From positions 62,001 to 126,000 of the forward strand of contig CAVVWN010000005.1 in the NCBI GenBank assembly GCA_963752045.1: a stretch of 64,000 nt of DNA, given 5' to 3'. Position numbers and translations under genes: made by a program. Each line of letters starts with the position of its first letter. Position 1 is the stretch's first letter. Below, in pieces: positions 24,746 to 33,987 of the stretch. This DNA is from DATKDF01 sp963752045. Lineage in GTDB: Bacteria > Acidobacteriota > Vicinamibacteria > Vicinamibacterales > SCN-69-37. The notes under the pieces are model-generated. The model was given only the letters and a program-made list of their open reading frames with translations, was not told the origin of the DNA and ran no database searches.

Positions 24746-25073
24746 ATTCCAGATGCACCTCCTCGCAATCGGACGACGCGCACGACGAACCGGTCACGCC
24801 CATGGAGAGCCTGACGCTCGTGCCCGCCGGCGAGCGGCTCGAGCTGTCGATCGCGCCTCGGCCGATCCCGGCCGTGCCACTCCCCGTCTCCCCGGCAGGA
24901 GCCGCTTCCGTCCACCAGCTGTCGCACGCGTGACGAGCCTCGCACTCGACTTCCCGTCCTGGCCCCTTCGACTCCACGAGAGTCGGATCCGCCGATCGGC
25001 GCGCGTGATGAATGGCCTCCTGCGACACATACAGGCCATACAATGGACGCTTCATTCGAGGAGGGTCCGCGGG
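24746..25073. other. Spacer with no recognisable gene
   Basis: 328 bases between the end of the dehydratase homology and the ECF sigma gene. Open frames exist but show no family features. A TACAAT hexamer at 25039-25044 and a gaggagg ribosome site around 25058-25065 probably belong to the sigma gene. Confidence 0.5.
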
Positions 25074-25670
25074 GTGTCGACCGGTTCGGTCACAGAGATG
25101 CTCCTGGCCTGCCGACAGGGCACGCCCGGCGCATTCGATCGGCTTCTGGAACTGGTCTATCCGGAGCTGCGGCGCGTGGCCCGCGCGCAGCTCAGGCATG
25201 GTCGCCCCGACGCGCCGGTGCTCGACACGACGGCGCTCGTGCACGAGGCCTACCTGAAGCTCTGCGACCAGACACGGGTCGAAGCGCGCGACCGTGGTCA
25301 CTTCATGGCCATCGCGGCGAGAGCGATGCGACAGATCATCGTCGACCACGCGCGGGCGCGGAGCGCCAGCAAGCGTGGTGCGGGCGCGGTGCACGTGCCC
25401 CTGGGCGAGCACGACGTGGCCATCGACGCTCAGGCTGATCGCGTGCTCGCGATCGGGGACGCCCTCGAGCGTCTCGGTCAGGAAGACGCGCGCCTGCTGC
25501 AGATCGTCGAGTGCCGTTTCTTCGCGGGCTACGGAGAAGAGGAAACCGCGACGGCCCTCGGCGTGTCCTCGCGGACCGTGAGGCGTGACTGGCTTCGGGC
25601 CAAGGCCTGGCTTCGCTCGGCGCTCGACGGTCACGCCGCGCCCGGGTCGGCGCACGACGGAGCGGATTGA
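25074..25670 (+). CDS. ECF sigma factor (Planctomycete/Acidobacteria type, ECF43-like)
   Basis: 198 residues from GTG 25074, chosen because gaggagg lies eight bases upstream; ATG 25098 would remove residues before the first helix. Region 2: LVYPELRRVARAQLRHGR and LDTTALVHEAYLKL. Then HFMAIAARAMRQIIVDHARARSA, and region 4 FFAGYGEEETATALGVSSRT with VRRDWLRAKAWLR. Sigma factors of this type are commonly encoded beside Ser/Thr kinases and in some species are activated by phosphorylation; here the kinase gene starts three bases after the stop. No anti-sigma gene is present, which supports kinase control. Confidence 0.9.
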   Translation: MSTGSVTEMLLACRQGTPGAFDRLLELVYPELRRVARAQLRHGRPDAPVLDTTALVHEAYLKLCDQTRVEARDRGHFMAIAARAMRQIIVDHARARSASKRGAGAVHVPLGEHDVAIDAQADRVLAIGDALERLGQEDARLLQIVECRFFAGYGEEETATALGVSSRTVRRDWLRAKAWLRSALDGHAAPGSAHDGAD

Positions 25671-25673
25671 CCG

Positions 25674-28388
25674 ATGCCGGGCCGTGTCGACCTCGACGTC
25701 GTGCTCCTTGACGCGGTCGAACGTCCGAAGGCCGAGCGCGCGGCCTTTGTTGCCACGCACTGCGGGGATGATCGCGAAGCCCTGGCCGAGCTCTCGCGCC
25801 TCCTCCGGGAGCTCGACGACGACGATCCCTTCGTTCGGCCCGGAGGCGCGTTCGAGGGCGCGTTCGGTGACGACCTGGCGGTCGCCCTTGCGCGAGCGGA
25901 AGGGCTCTCACTCGGCGAGCGCCTCGGGCCCTACCAGATCGTCGAAGAGATCGGGCGAGGCGGCATGGCCGTCGTCTACCTGGCCGAGCGTGCCGACGGG
26001 GACTTTGGCCGCCAGGTCGCCATCAAGGTCGTCAAGCGGGGCATCGACACCGATGAAGTGCTGACGCGCTTTCGCCAGGAGCGCCAGATTCTGGCCTCGC
26101 TCGCGCACCCCGGCATCGCGACGCTCCTCGACGGCGGCGAGACGCCGGACGGACGGCCGTACCTGGCGATGGAGTGGGTGCCGGGTGAGCCGATCGACCG
26201 GTACGCGGATCGGCTCGGCCTCGACGTTGATGCGCGCGTCGATCTGCTGGCAGCGGTGGCTTCGGCCGTACAGCACGCGCACCGGCGTCTGGTCGTCCAT
26301 CGTGACCTCAAACCGTCCAATATCCTGGTGACCGACGAAGGCAGTGTGAAGCTGCTCGACTTCGGCATCGCGAAGCTGCTCGATCCGGAGGTCGAGTACG
26401 CCGCGCCGCCCACGGCGACCGCGTGGCGCGTGATGACACCCGACTACGCCAGTCCGGAGCAGGTGCGTCGCGAGCCGATCACGACCGCCTCCGACGTCTA
26501 TCAGCTCGGGCTGGTGCTGTTCGAGTTGCTGACCGGCGCGCGCGCGCAGTCGCTCGATGGGTTGTCGCCGGCTGATGTCGAACACGTGGTGTGCGTGCAG
26601 CAGCCGCCGCGGGCGAGCGTGGCCGCCGGCCGGGAGGGCAAGTCGCGCCACTGGGTGCGACAGCTCGAAGGCGATCTCGACAAGATCGTACTGACGGCTC
26701 TACAGAAGGAACCCGAGCGGCGGTATGGGTCGGTCGATGCGCTGATCGACGACCTGCAGCGCTATCGCCGAGGGCTGCCCGTCGGGGCCCGTGGTGACTC
26801 GTTTGGCTACCTGGCGGGGAAGTTCCTGAAGCGTCATCGAACGGCGATGGCTACCGGCGCCGCCGTCGTCATTGCCGTGGCGGCCATCGTCGGCTACTAC
26901 AGCGCGCGGCTGGCCTCCGAGCGCGACCGCGCGCGTACCGAAGCGGCGACAGCGACGCGCGTCGCCGACTTCGTGTCGGGCCTGTTCCGCGACGCGGACC
27001 CGAACGTCACGCCCGATCCGGACGTTACGGCTCGAGAGCTCCTCAAACGCGGTGCCGAACGCGTCGACGACGAGCTGGCGGCCGAACCCGAAGTGCAGGC
27101 CCGCTTGATGACCACCATCGGGCAGAGCTATCGGTCGATCGGGCTTCTGCCCGACGCGATCGACCTCCACGAGCGCGCGCTCGCCACTCGGCGTGAGCAT
27201 CTCGGGCCGAATCATCCCGATGTGGCCGAAAGCCTGACGAATCTGGCCGGCGCGCTCTACTTCGCGGGCCGGTACGCCGATGCACGGCAGCACTTCGAAG
27301 AGGCCCTCCGCATTCAGGACTCGATACCGGACGCGCGGCCGGAGATGCTCTCGGACACGTTGAACGGTCTCGGTCTGGCCCTGCGACGGGAAGGCCGGCT
27401 GGATTTGGCCGCCGAGGCCCTCGAGCGCGCCCTGGTTCTGCGGGAACAGGCTCTCGGGGCCGACCATCCGCGGAACGCAACGATCCTCAATAACCTCGGC
27501 CTCGTCTACCTGTCGTCCAGCCGCCCCGAGCGGGCCGGCGAGCTGTTCTCGCGGGCGGCCGAGCTGCATGCCAGGGGCTTCGGACCCGACAGTCCGCTGG
27601 TGGCCGGCAGCCTGATGAATGCGGGCGACGCGCTCAGCCGGGTCGGTCGCTATGAGGAAGCGCTCGACAAGATCCGGCAGGCCGCGGCCATACAAGAACG
27701 GTCGCTTGGACCTCAGCACCGCGACACCGCGACGACGTTCAATACGATGGCCTCCGTCCTCTGGGACATGGACCGCTACGACGAGTCGATCGCGCTCTAC
27801 GAGCGGGCCGAAGAGGCCTACCGGGTATCGCTCGGGCCGGACCATCCCTATGTGGCCTATCCGGTGCAGAACATCGGCGGCATCCATGAGGAGACCGGCG
27901 ACTACACGCGCGCGCTGGCGCAGTACGAGCGCGCGCTGGCCATTCGCACCGCGGCCTTTGGCGCGGTGCATCGCGACGTCGCGCAGACGCTCGAGAAGAT
28001 CGGCACCCTGCGCGTCCTGATGGCTGACTGCGCATCGGCCGTGCCGGTGCTCGAGCGAGCGATCGCGATGACGCAGGAGACCACCAAGCCGCTGGCGACC
28101 GGCTGGATCGCCACCTCGAAGTCTGGCCTTGGTGCCTGCGCTGCAGAGGGCGGGCGGTTCGAGGAGGCCGAGGGGCTGCTGCTCGACGCGCACGGCATCC
28201 AACTCGAGCTTGATGCCGACGATCCGGATACCCGCCTGACTGCCACGCGTCTCGCCGGGCTCTACGAGAGATGGGGCAAACCGGCCGAGGCCGCCAAGTA
28301 CAGAGAACCCAGAGTTACGTCGGCCCCGGGGGCGCGGTCTGAACCAGGCCTTCGTCCTGCGGGTGCTCGAGAAGGCCTGCGTCGCTGA
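25674..28388 (+). CDS. Membrane Ser/Thr protein kinase with extracytoplasmic TPR domain
   Basis: 904 residues. Kinase domain about 85-345: glycine loop GRGGMAVVY (94-102), Lys118 in VAIK, HRDLKPSN (209-216), DFG (229-231), SPE (260-262). A single membrane helix (ATGAAVVIAVAAIVGYYSA, about residues 388-407) follows KRHRTA. The remaining 450 residues are tetratricopeptide repeats of the kinesin-light-chain type (LGPNHPDVAESLTNLAGALY and similar). The kinase should face the cytoplasm and the TPR the periplasm, so the protein could pass an outside signal to the adjacent ECF sigma. It is paralogous to the kinase at 37727, which carries an extra peptidase domain. Confidence 0.92.
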   Translation: MPGRVDLDVVLLDAVERPKAERAAFVATHCGDDREALAELSRLLRELDDDDPFVRPGGAFEGAFGDDLAVALARAEGLSLGERLGPYQIVEEIGRGGMAVVYLAERADGDFGRQVAIKVVKRGIDTDEVLTRFRQERQILASLAHPGIATLLDGGETPDGRPYLAMEWVPGEPIDRYADRLGLDVDARVDLLAAVASAVQHAHRRLVVHRDLKPSNILVTDEGSVKLLDFGIAKLLDPEVEYAAPPTATAWRVMTPDYASPEQVRREPITTASDVYQLGLVLFELLTGARAQSLDGLSPADVEHVVCVQQPPRASVAAGREGKSRHWVRQLEGDLDKIVLTALQKEPERRYGSVDALIDDLQRYRRGLPVGARGDSFGYLAGKFLKRHRTAMATGAAVVIAVAAIVGYYSARLASERDRARTEAATATRVADFVSGLFRDADPNVTPDPDVTARELLKRGAERVDDELAAEPEVQARLMTTIGQSYRSIGLLPDAIDLHERALATRREHLGPNHPDVAESLTNLAGALYFAGRYADARQHFEEALRIQDSIPDARPEMLSDTLNGLGLALRREGRLDLAAEALERALVLREQALGADHPRNATILNNLGLVYLSSSRPERAGELFSRAAELHARGFGPDSPLVAGSLMNAGDALSRVGRYEEALDKIRQAAAIQERSLGPQHRDTATTFNTMASVLWDMDRYDESIALYERAEEAYRVSLGPDHPYVAYPVQNIGGIHEETGDYTRALAQYERALAIRTAAFGAVHRDVAQTLEKIGTLRVLMADCASAVPVLERAIAMTQETTKPLATGWIATSKSGLGACAAEGGRFEEAEGLLLDAHGIQLELDADDPDTRLTATRLAGLYERWGKPAEAAKYREPRVTSAPGARSEPGLRPAGAREGLRR

Positions 28389-28458
28389 TGGGCGCGTCCA
28401 GGGGCGCCGCGCGCCTGGCGGCCGACGCCGCGGTCGCGCTTCTTACCGGATGCTTCAG

Positions 28459-31086
28459 CTAGTCCTGCCGAAGCGCCGTGAGCGGATCGACGTGCGAGGC
28501 TCGCCAGGCGGGGCCGAGCGCAGCCGCCACCACAACAACGACCAGCAGCAGGCCGGCGGTGGCAAACGCCGCTCCGTCGGTCGCCGACGTCTGAAACAGC
28601 AGGCTCCCAATCGCGCGGCCGCTCGCGGCCGCCACGGCCGCGCCGAGCACGATACCGACGGCGGCGACCCGCAGCGCGTCGGCGACGACCATTCGCGCGA
28701 TGTCGGCCGGGCGCGCGCCGAGCGCCATGCGCACGCCGTGCGCGGGCGTTTCACGCGCCGCCTTGTGCGACAGGACGCCGTACAGCCCGACGAGCGCGAA
28801 GACAGCCGCCGCCGCGGCGAGCGCGACGAGCAGCGTCGTGAGCGTTCGGCGCTGAGCCCGCGCATCCCGCACCGACAGCGACATCGGCTCGATGCGTGGC
28901 AGCGGCAGGCTCGGTTCGAGCTCCCAGATGGCGCGCCTGACGTCGGGCACGACGGCCGCCTCGTCCAGGCTGCTCCGGACGAAGATCGTCAGGGCAAAGA
29001 CCTGCGGGAACTGCGGGTAGTGCCAGTAGATGGTCGGGGCGACCGGCGCCTCCGGATCCTGCCCGACGACGTCGCCGACCACGCCGACCACTTCGGCTGT
29101 GAGCGGCGGCCCCCAGTTGAGCATCGTGATGGACCGGCCGACGACCCGGTCGTCCGGAAAGTACCGGCGCGCGAGCGTCTCGCTCACGACCATCACCGGG
29201 CGCGACGCCGCGCGATCGTCCGGCGTGAAGGTGCGGCCCGCGCGCAGGGGAATGCCGAGGGTGTCGAACAGTCCGGCATCCACGATACGGATGTCGGCGA
29301 GCGGCTCCCGGCCTTCCTCGGCGGGCTCGCCGACGACGACGAAGCTCGTGGCCGCGCCTCCGGCAAGCGGCGCCGTCGTCGACAGGCCCGTTGACTGGAC
29401 GCCGGGGATGGCTTCGAGCCGGCGGAGCAGCGGATCGAGCACCGCGACGTAGGCGTCGCCGTTCGACGGATCGGACACGCGGCTCGAGGGGAGCGACAGG
29501 TCGACACGGACGAGGCCGTCGGTCGAGAAGCCCAGCGGGACGGAGGTGGCCTGGACGGCGCTCCGCACGACGAGCGTCGCGACGACGAGCAGCGCGAACG
29601 TCAGCGCGAGCTGCCCGGCCGCGAGCAGACGGCCGGGAGCGCTGGAGGCCTTCGGCTGGCGGGACCCGCCGACCACGCGCCAGCCGTGGAGCCGGTCCAG
29701 ACCGGCCGTTCGGATGACCGGCCAGAGTCCGAAGCCGACGCCGCTGACGAGTGCCACGCCGAGCCCGAGTGCCGCGACCCGCCAGTCAAAGGCGATGTCG
29801 GCGGCGCGGGGCATGTCGGGCGGCAGCCACGCCGGCAGACTCCCGACGACGATCCACGACGCGAGCAGGCCGAGGACGCCGGCGACGAGCGCCAGCGCAA
29901 TCGACTCGGTCAGCAGGAGCCGGGCCAGGCGTCCTCGGCTCGCGCCGAGTGCCGCGCGCACGGCGAACTCGCGCTCGCGGCCCGTGGCCCGCGAGAGTTG
30001 CACCTGCGCCACGTTCGTCGCCAGCACGACGAGGAGCAGGACGGCGGCGACGAGCGACATCCAGAGCGCGGCACGCACAGGGGCCACGACGCGGTCGAGC
30101 AATGACTCGGTACGAAGGTCGAGGTCGGGGTCCGCGTCAGGCTGTGCAGTGTTGATGGCGGACGCGATCGTCCCGAGCTCGGCCGTCGTGGATTCGTGCG
30201 TTGCATCCGGCGTGAGGCGGCCGATGACCTCGAGCAGATGCGCGCGGCGGTTGGCGTCGAGACCGCTGTCACCCGCGGTGAGCGGCGTCCAGACTTCGGT
30301 GCCGAGCGGGAACGCCGCGCCCTCGGGCAGCACGCCCACGACCTGCAACGGCTGGCCGTTGAGCTGAATCGTGCGCCCGACCACGGCCGGGTCGCCTCCG
30401 AACCGCCGGTGCCAGAGGCCGCTCGCGATCACGACGACGTTGTCGCGGCCGGCATGGTCGTCGTCGGGCGTGAGGAGCCGGCCGGTTTCGGGCGCGACGC
30501 CGAGGGCAGAGAAGAACGCGCCCGACACGAGCGCGCCACGCAGGCGCTCGGGCACGCCCTCACCCGTCAGGTTGGCGAACCAGAAGCGCGACGCGGCGAC
30601 GTCGGAGAGGGACTGGAGCCGCGCGTCGAGATCGAGAAACGTGGCGTACGTGACGTTCGACAGCCGCGGCGCGTCGGGATGCACCTCGCCGACGCGAACG
30701 AGCCTCGCCGCGTCCGGCACGGGCATGGGCCTGAGCAGGACCGCGTCGACAACGGCGAACGTCGTCGTCACGCCGGCGATCCCGGCGCACATCGTGGCGA
30801 CGAGCACGGCGAAGAGCGCGGGCGACCTGCGCCAGCCGCGCGCGGCCTGACGCAGGTCGTCGCGGGTGGCGGCCCATTGCTCGCGGCGAGCGAAGGCGAG
30901 CAGGCCGCCGATCGACTCGGTCCACAGCCGGCTCGTCGCGGCGGCTCCCGCCGGGGCGCGTTCGTCGTGCTCGAGCATGAAGACGTCCTCCATCTCGCGC
31001 CCGTAGTCGCGCCGGGTCTCGAAGGGGAGCAGGGCGAGCAGACGCCGGAACCAGCGTCGAGCGGATGACTCGCGTCGGAAGGTCAT
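28459..31086 (-). CDS. ABC-type permease of the acidobacterial duplicated orphan (ADOP) family
   Basis: About 875 residues. A short N-terminal helical domain (LLPFETRRDYGREMEDVF) precedes two MacB-type periplasmic domains and two FtsX-type membrane blocks. The first block has its helix pair around FAVLVATMCAGIAGVTTTFA and LWMSLVAAVLLLVVLATNVA; the second ends LTTLLVALAAAAAVFALVGLYG and ATAGLLLVVVVVAAALGPA. No ATPase gene is adjacent, as is typical of this orphan family. ATG 31086 is preferred over GTG 31092 because gaggt lies just upstream, overlapping the PadR stop. The two genes form the usual padR-permease unit. The substrate is unknown. Confidence 0.92.
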   Translation of the reverse strand: MTFRRESSARRWFRRLLALLPFETRRDYGREMEDVFMLEHDERAPAGAAATSRLWTESIGGLLAFARREQWAATRDDLRQAARGWRRSPALFAVLVATMCAGIAGVTTTFAVVDAVLLRPMPVPDAARLVRVGEVHPDAPRLSNVTYATFLDLDARLQSLSDVAASRFWFANLTGEGVPERLRGALVSGAFFSALGVAPETGRLLTPDDDHAGRDNVVVIASGLWHRRFGGDPAVVGRTIQLNGQPLQVVGVLPEGAAFPLGTEVWTPLTAGDSGLDANRRAHLLEVIGRLTPDATHESTTAELGTIASAINTAQPDADPDLDLRTESLLDRVVAPVRAALWMSLVAAVLLLVVLATNVAQVQLSRATGREREFAVRAALGASRGRLARLLLTESIALALVAGVLGLLASWIVVGSLPAWLPPDMPRAADIAFDWRVAALGLGVALVSGVGFGLWPVIRTAGLDRLHGWRVVGGSRQPKASSAPGRLLAAGQLALTFALLVVATLVVRSAVQATSVPLGFSTDGLVRVDLSLPSSRVSDPSNGDAYVAVLDPLLRRLEAIPGVQSTGLSTTAPLAGGAATSFVVVGEPAEEGREPLADIRIVDAGLFDTLGIPLRAGRTFTPDDRAASRPVMVVSETLARRYFPDDRVVGRSITMLNWGPPLTAEVVGVVGDVVGQDPEAPVAPTIYWHYPQFPQVFALTIFVRSSLDEAAVVPDVRRAIWELEPSLPLPRIEPMSLSVRDARAQRRTLTTLLVALAAAAAVFALVGLYGVLSHKAARETPAHGVRMALGARPADIARMVVADALRVAAVGIVLGAAVAAASGRAIGSLLFQTSATDGAAFATAGLLLVVVVVAAALGPAWRASHVDPLTALRQD

Positions 31087-31093
31087 CGGCACC

Positions 31094-31456
31094 TCACGCG
31101 CGGCCAGGCTTCGGCAGCAGATTCGCCGATCGGGCCATGGCGACGGCGCCCTCCATCCGGCGGGCTTCCGCCCGCGCCACGGCGGCGCCGTCCTTCGTGA
31201 TGCGGTAGTAGCGCCGGCGCTCGTCGTCGAGCGCCGGGTCGGGCCGTTCGTCCGACTCGGCGATGAGGTCGTCCTGCTCGAGCCGCTTGAGCACGGCGTA
31301 GAGCGTGCCGACGTTGAGGTTCACGGCGCCGCCGCTCCTGCGCGTGACGTCCTTGAGAATCGCGTAGCCGTGCTTTTCGCCGGCCGCGAGCGCGACGAGC
31401 ACGTGGAACACGGCCGGTGTCAGCGGAAGGTACGACTCAGGCTGTCGTACTGGCAT
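31094..31456 (-). CDS. PadR-family transcriptional regulator
   Basis: 120 residues from ATG 31456 (MPVRQPESYLPLTPAVFHVL). The PadR winged helix is clear: LVALAAGEKHGYAILKDV, VNLNVGTLYAVLKRLEQDDLI and RRRYYRITKDGAAVARAEA. In this family padR sits before an ADOP permease and is presumed to repress the unit. Its start is placed six bases after a TATAGT box with TTGCCG 17 bases further up and no ribosome site, so it is probably translated from a leaderless mRNA. Confidence 0.9.
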   Translation of the reverse strand: MPVRQPESYLPLTPAVFHVLVALAAGEKHGYAILKDVTRRSGGAVNLNVGTLYAVLKRLEQDDLIAESDERPDPALDDERRRYYRITKDGAAVARAEARRMEGAVAMARSANLLPKPGRA

Positions 31457-31462
31457 AGGAGC

Positions 31463-31491
31463 ACTATATCTGCAACAGGAGTAGTCGGCAA
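31463..31491 (-). promoter_or_regulatory. Promoter of padR-permease unit, leaderless type
   Basis: On the minus strand TTGCCG (31486-31491) and TATAGT (31463-31468) are separated by exactly 17 bases. The -10 box ends six bases before the padR ATG, so transcription should begin at or next to the start codon. Dyad-like tgcagatata around the -10 could be the PadR operator. Confidence 0.65.
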
Positions 31492-31495
31492 GTGG

Positions 31496-31600
31496 GCGCA
31501 TTCGAACACGTCGACGCGGCCGGCGGCTCGACGGTACGGTACCCGGCTTTCTCAGGGGTGAGCCATGAGACTCGGATCGTTCGTCGCAGGGACCTGCAAT
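31496..31600 (+). repeat. Direct repeat copy A (shared with 36251-36400)
   Basis: gcgcattcgaacacgtcgac, then ggcggctcgacggt-cggtacccg, then tttctcaggggtgagccatg, and the first codons of the M23 peptidase gene recur in the same order and orientation at 36251-36400. Copy B has about 50 extra bases in the middle. The two copies bracket the 4.6-kb block carrying the SnoaL-like, M24 and M1 genes. Confidence 0.85.
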
Positions 31601-31642
31601 GCCGCGCTGGTGTTCATCGAGAGCCGCCGCCGCTGCGGATGA
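31565..31642 (+). pseudogene. 5' remnant of a second M23 peptidase gene
   Basis: ATG 31565 opens MRLGSFVAGTCNAA, nearly the same as the start of the M23 peptidase at 36363 (MKLGSFVVGTCIAA). After about 14 codons the similarity ends and a stop follows at 31640-31642. The 3' end overlaps the end of the convergent SnoaL-like gene. It looks like the broken copy left by the duplication described for repeat copy A. Confidence 0.7.
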
Positions 31643-32573
31643 TCACGTCGTCCTCGCTCGGCAGCAGCCACAGCGCAGCGATGCGCCACTCGCCGGCGGC
31701 GCGGGTGACGATCCACGTCGCGCGCGCATAGCGGACCGGCAGTCGCGTATCGGCGGACGAAGCGCGGTCTCCGGTGGCCGTGATGTTGAGCAGGACGACA
31801 TCGGGCGCGATCGGGCGCATCTCGTCGATGATGAGCAGCGCGCGATACGGCCGGGGCTCGGAAAGGTACGCGCCCCACCAGTCTTCGATCGCTCGCCGGC
31901 CACGGATCGCCGGCAGGTTGCGCAGGACGATCTCGGCGTCGTCGCGGTAGAAGGCGCTGACGGCGGCCGGGTCGAGGCTGTTGAGCGCATCCTCGTACGA
32001 GGCGACGAACGCGCGCACGTCGGGCTTGAGGCGATCCGCGGCCTCGACGGTGTCGTTGAGCGTCACGCGATCCTGCTCCGTGGGCAGCCCACGCATCGCC
32101 GCGATGAGCCAGTTGTCGCCCTGACGTTGCCACAACCAGGCGCCGCGAAATCGCCGCGTGGTGAGCTCCTGTCCGCGGCTGTCGCGGCCTCCGGTCGTCG
32201 TCGCGACGGTCATCACCGCGACACCGGCCGCCACGAACCGGATCGGGCTCACGTCGAGCGTCAGGTGCCGCTCGGGCTCCTGCTGGGCGAAGTACGCCTG
32301 CCACTGGGCGCGAATCTCCTCCGGTCCATGCGCCGCGGGCTGGTTGCCCATCACGGAGTCGGCGTCTTCAGTGAAGAAGACCGCGAGTCCCGCAGCATCG
32401 TGGGCGTTCCAGACGTTCACGTAGGCATCGATGCGCGCACGGATCGCGTCGGCGTCGCCATTCTGTGCCGCAGTCATGGGGAGCGGGTGAGCAGCGACCA
32501 GGATCACGGCAAGGGTCGACTCCGCCGCGACGCGGGAGGCACGAACGATAGCGATCAAGGCTGGATTCGACAT
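31614..32573 (-). CDS. Exported tandem SnoaL-like (DUF4440/SgcJ-type) protein
   Basis: 319 residues. After an N-terminal hydrophobic segment (STLAVILVAAHPLPM) there are two copies of a SnoaL-like cone domain. Copy one has IRARIDAYVNVWNAHDAAGL, FTEDADSV and GAWLWQRQGDNWLIAAMRG. Copy two has VRAFVASYEDALNSLDPAAV, FYRDDAEIV and ATWIVTRAAGEWRIAALWL. Such domains bind small ligands or act as isomerase-like enzymes; no specific role can be assigned. The ribosome site gaggagg overlaps the stop of the M24 peptidase gene ten bases upstream, so the two are cotranscribed. Confidence 0.82.
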   Translation of the reverse strand: MSNPALIAIVRASRVAAESTLAVILVAAHPLPMTAAQNGDADAIRARIDAYVNVWNAHDAAGLAVFFTEDADSVMGNQPAAHGPEEIRAQWQAYFAQQEPERHLTLDVSPIRFVAAGVAVMTVATTTGGRDSRGQELTTRRFRGAWLWQRQGDNWLIAAMRGLPTEQDRVTLNDTVEAADRLKPDVRAFVASYEDALNSLDPAAVSAFYRDDAEIVLRNLPAIRGRRAIEDWWGAYLSEPRPYRALLIIDEMRPIAPDVVLLNITATGDRASSADTRLPVRYARATWIVTRAAGEWRIAALWLLPSEDDVIIRSGGGSR

Positions 32574-32583
32574 CTCTACCTCC

Positions 32584-33987
32584 TCAGTCCGAGGCGCCGC
32601 CGCTCCGGTCCAGGATCTGCAGGATGCCGTCGGTCTTCATGAGTGCCTCGATGTCGGCCACCGTCCGCGGGACGCCGATCGACAGCACTTCGTGCCCGCT
32701 CTCGGTGATGGCGACGGTATCCTCGATGCGAATGCCGATTTCCTCGTCACGCCGGAACAGCTGGATGTCGCAGGCGAACACGAAGCCCGGCTGCAGCACC
32801 TCATCCGCGCCGGCGAACGTGCCCATCACATCATGGGTCGCCAGTCCGATGGAGTGGTTGTAGCCGCCCAGGCGCACGATGCCGGCGAAGTCCTGCGCGA
32901 AGCGGTCGAACCCCCGTGCCTTGATGAGGGCGTCCACCCTCTGGCCGACCTGCCCGAGCGTCACGCCGGGGCGGTAGCTCTCGATTGCCACATCGTGTAC
33001 CGCGAGGGCCGCCTCGTACAGTTCCTTCTGTCTGGGCGAAAACGTCCCGGACGCCGGAAACGTCGTGGAGATGTCCACGTGGTAGTTCTCGTAGTCCGGG
33101 GCGGCGTCGAGAATGATGAAGTCGCCGTCGTTGAGCACCCGATCGTACTGGTGATAGTGCCCGTACGCGTGGTTCTTGCCCGACATGATGATCGTGTAAT
33201 ACGCCAGCCCCCGCGCACCGGCTCGGGCCGACACGAAGTCGAACACCGCCGCCAGTGCCTTTTCCGACACGCCTGGCCGCGTCGACTGGATGAGCGCCTT
33301 GTGCGCCTGGACGCCGAGCTGGGCCACCCGGCGCATGATGTCGATCTCCGCCTGGGATTTGAACTTGCGGAGGTTCCAGACGATTGGGGAACTGTCGCGA
33401 ACCTCGACCTGCGGAAAACGCTCGCGCAGCTGTTTCACGAACTGGAGCTCACGCGTGAGCCGGCCGTCCCACATGTTGAGCGTCATCGACTGCTGCAGCG
33501 CGTTGAACTTCTCGTTGCTGTTCTCGGGCCCGATTTCCTCAGGCTTGAACATGGTGAACAGGGGCTGGTTGCGCCGGGCGATGCCGGCCAGGAAGCTGCT
33601 GAACTGCTCGGCCGGCAGCGCGCGCTCGATGCCCGTATATGCCACCGGATTCCGGATGAGGTCGAGCGGAATCGCCTGGCCGTCTGCCGTGGTTTCGGTC
33701 ATGGTGAAGAACAGCACGCTCTCCTTGCGCATGCCGTCCACCACGAGAACGGCGTCCGGCATCTCGACGCCGCTCATGTAGAAGAAGTCATGGCCCTGCC
33801 GGAATGCCACGTCGCTTGACGGCGTCTGCGCGCCGAGAAAGACGGCCGTGCCGTCCCCAATCGCCGCCATCAGCCGGGCGCGCCGGGCCGCGTACTCTTC
33901 CTTGTTGAACAGGTCGGCGGTGCGCGCGGGGGCCGCCACAAGCGCGACTCCCGCCGCCAGCGCCACCAGCCACAGGCGTCCTCTCAT
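32584..33987 (-). CDS. Exported M24 Xaa-Pro aminopeptidase
   Basis: 467 residues from ATG 33987, set by a strong ribosome site (aggagg, six bases upstream) and signal peptide MRGRLWLVALAAGVALVAAP. An N-terminal creatinase domain leads to the pita-bread catalytic domain. Metal ligands are visible: Asp in ILDAAPDYENYHVDIS, His in GGYNHSIGLATHD, and Glu in IRIEDTV. The position usually held by a second Glu (VFTIEPG in relatives) reads FACDIQLF, with Asp. The enzyme should remove N-terminal residues before proline in the periplasm. Its ATG overlaps the stop of the M1 peptidase gene (ATGA), so the two are translationally coupled. Confidence 0.9.
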   Translation of the reverse strand: MRGRLWLVALAAGVALVAAPARTADLFNKEEYAARRARLMAAIGDGTAVFLGAQTPSSDVAFRQGHDFFYMSGVEMPDAVLVVDGMRKESVLFFTMTETTADGQAIPLDLIRNPVAYTGIERALPAEQFSSFLAGIARRNQPLFTMFKPEEIGPENSNEKFNALQQSMTLNMWDGRLTRELQFVKQLRERFPQVEVRDSSPIVWNLRKFKSQAEIDIMRRVAQLGVQAHKALIQSTRPGVSEKALAAVFDFVSARAGARGLAYYTIIMSGKNHAYGHYHQYDRVLNDGDFIILDAAPDYENYHVDISTTFPASGTFSPRQKELYEAALAVHDVAIESYRPGVTLGQVGQRVDALIKARGFDRFAQDFAGIVRLGGYNHSIGLATHDVMGTFAGADEVLQPGFVFACDIQLFRRDEEIGIRIEDTVAITESGHEVLSIGVPRTVADIEALMKTDGILQILDRSGGASD

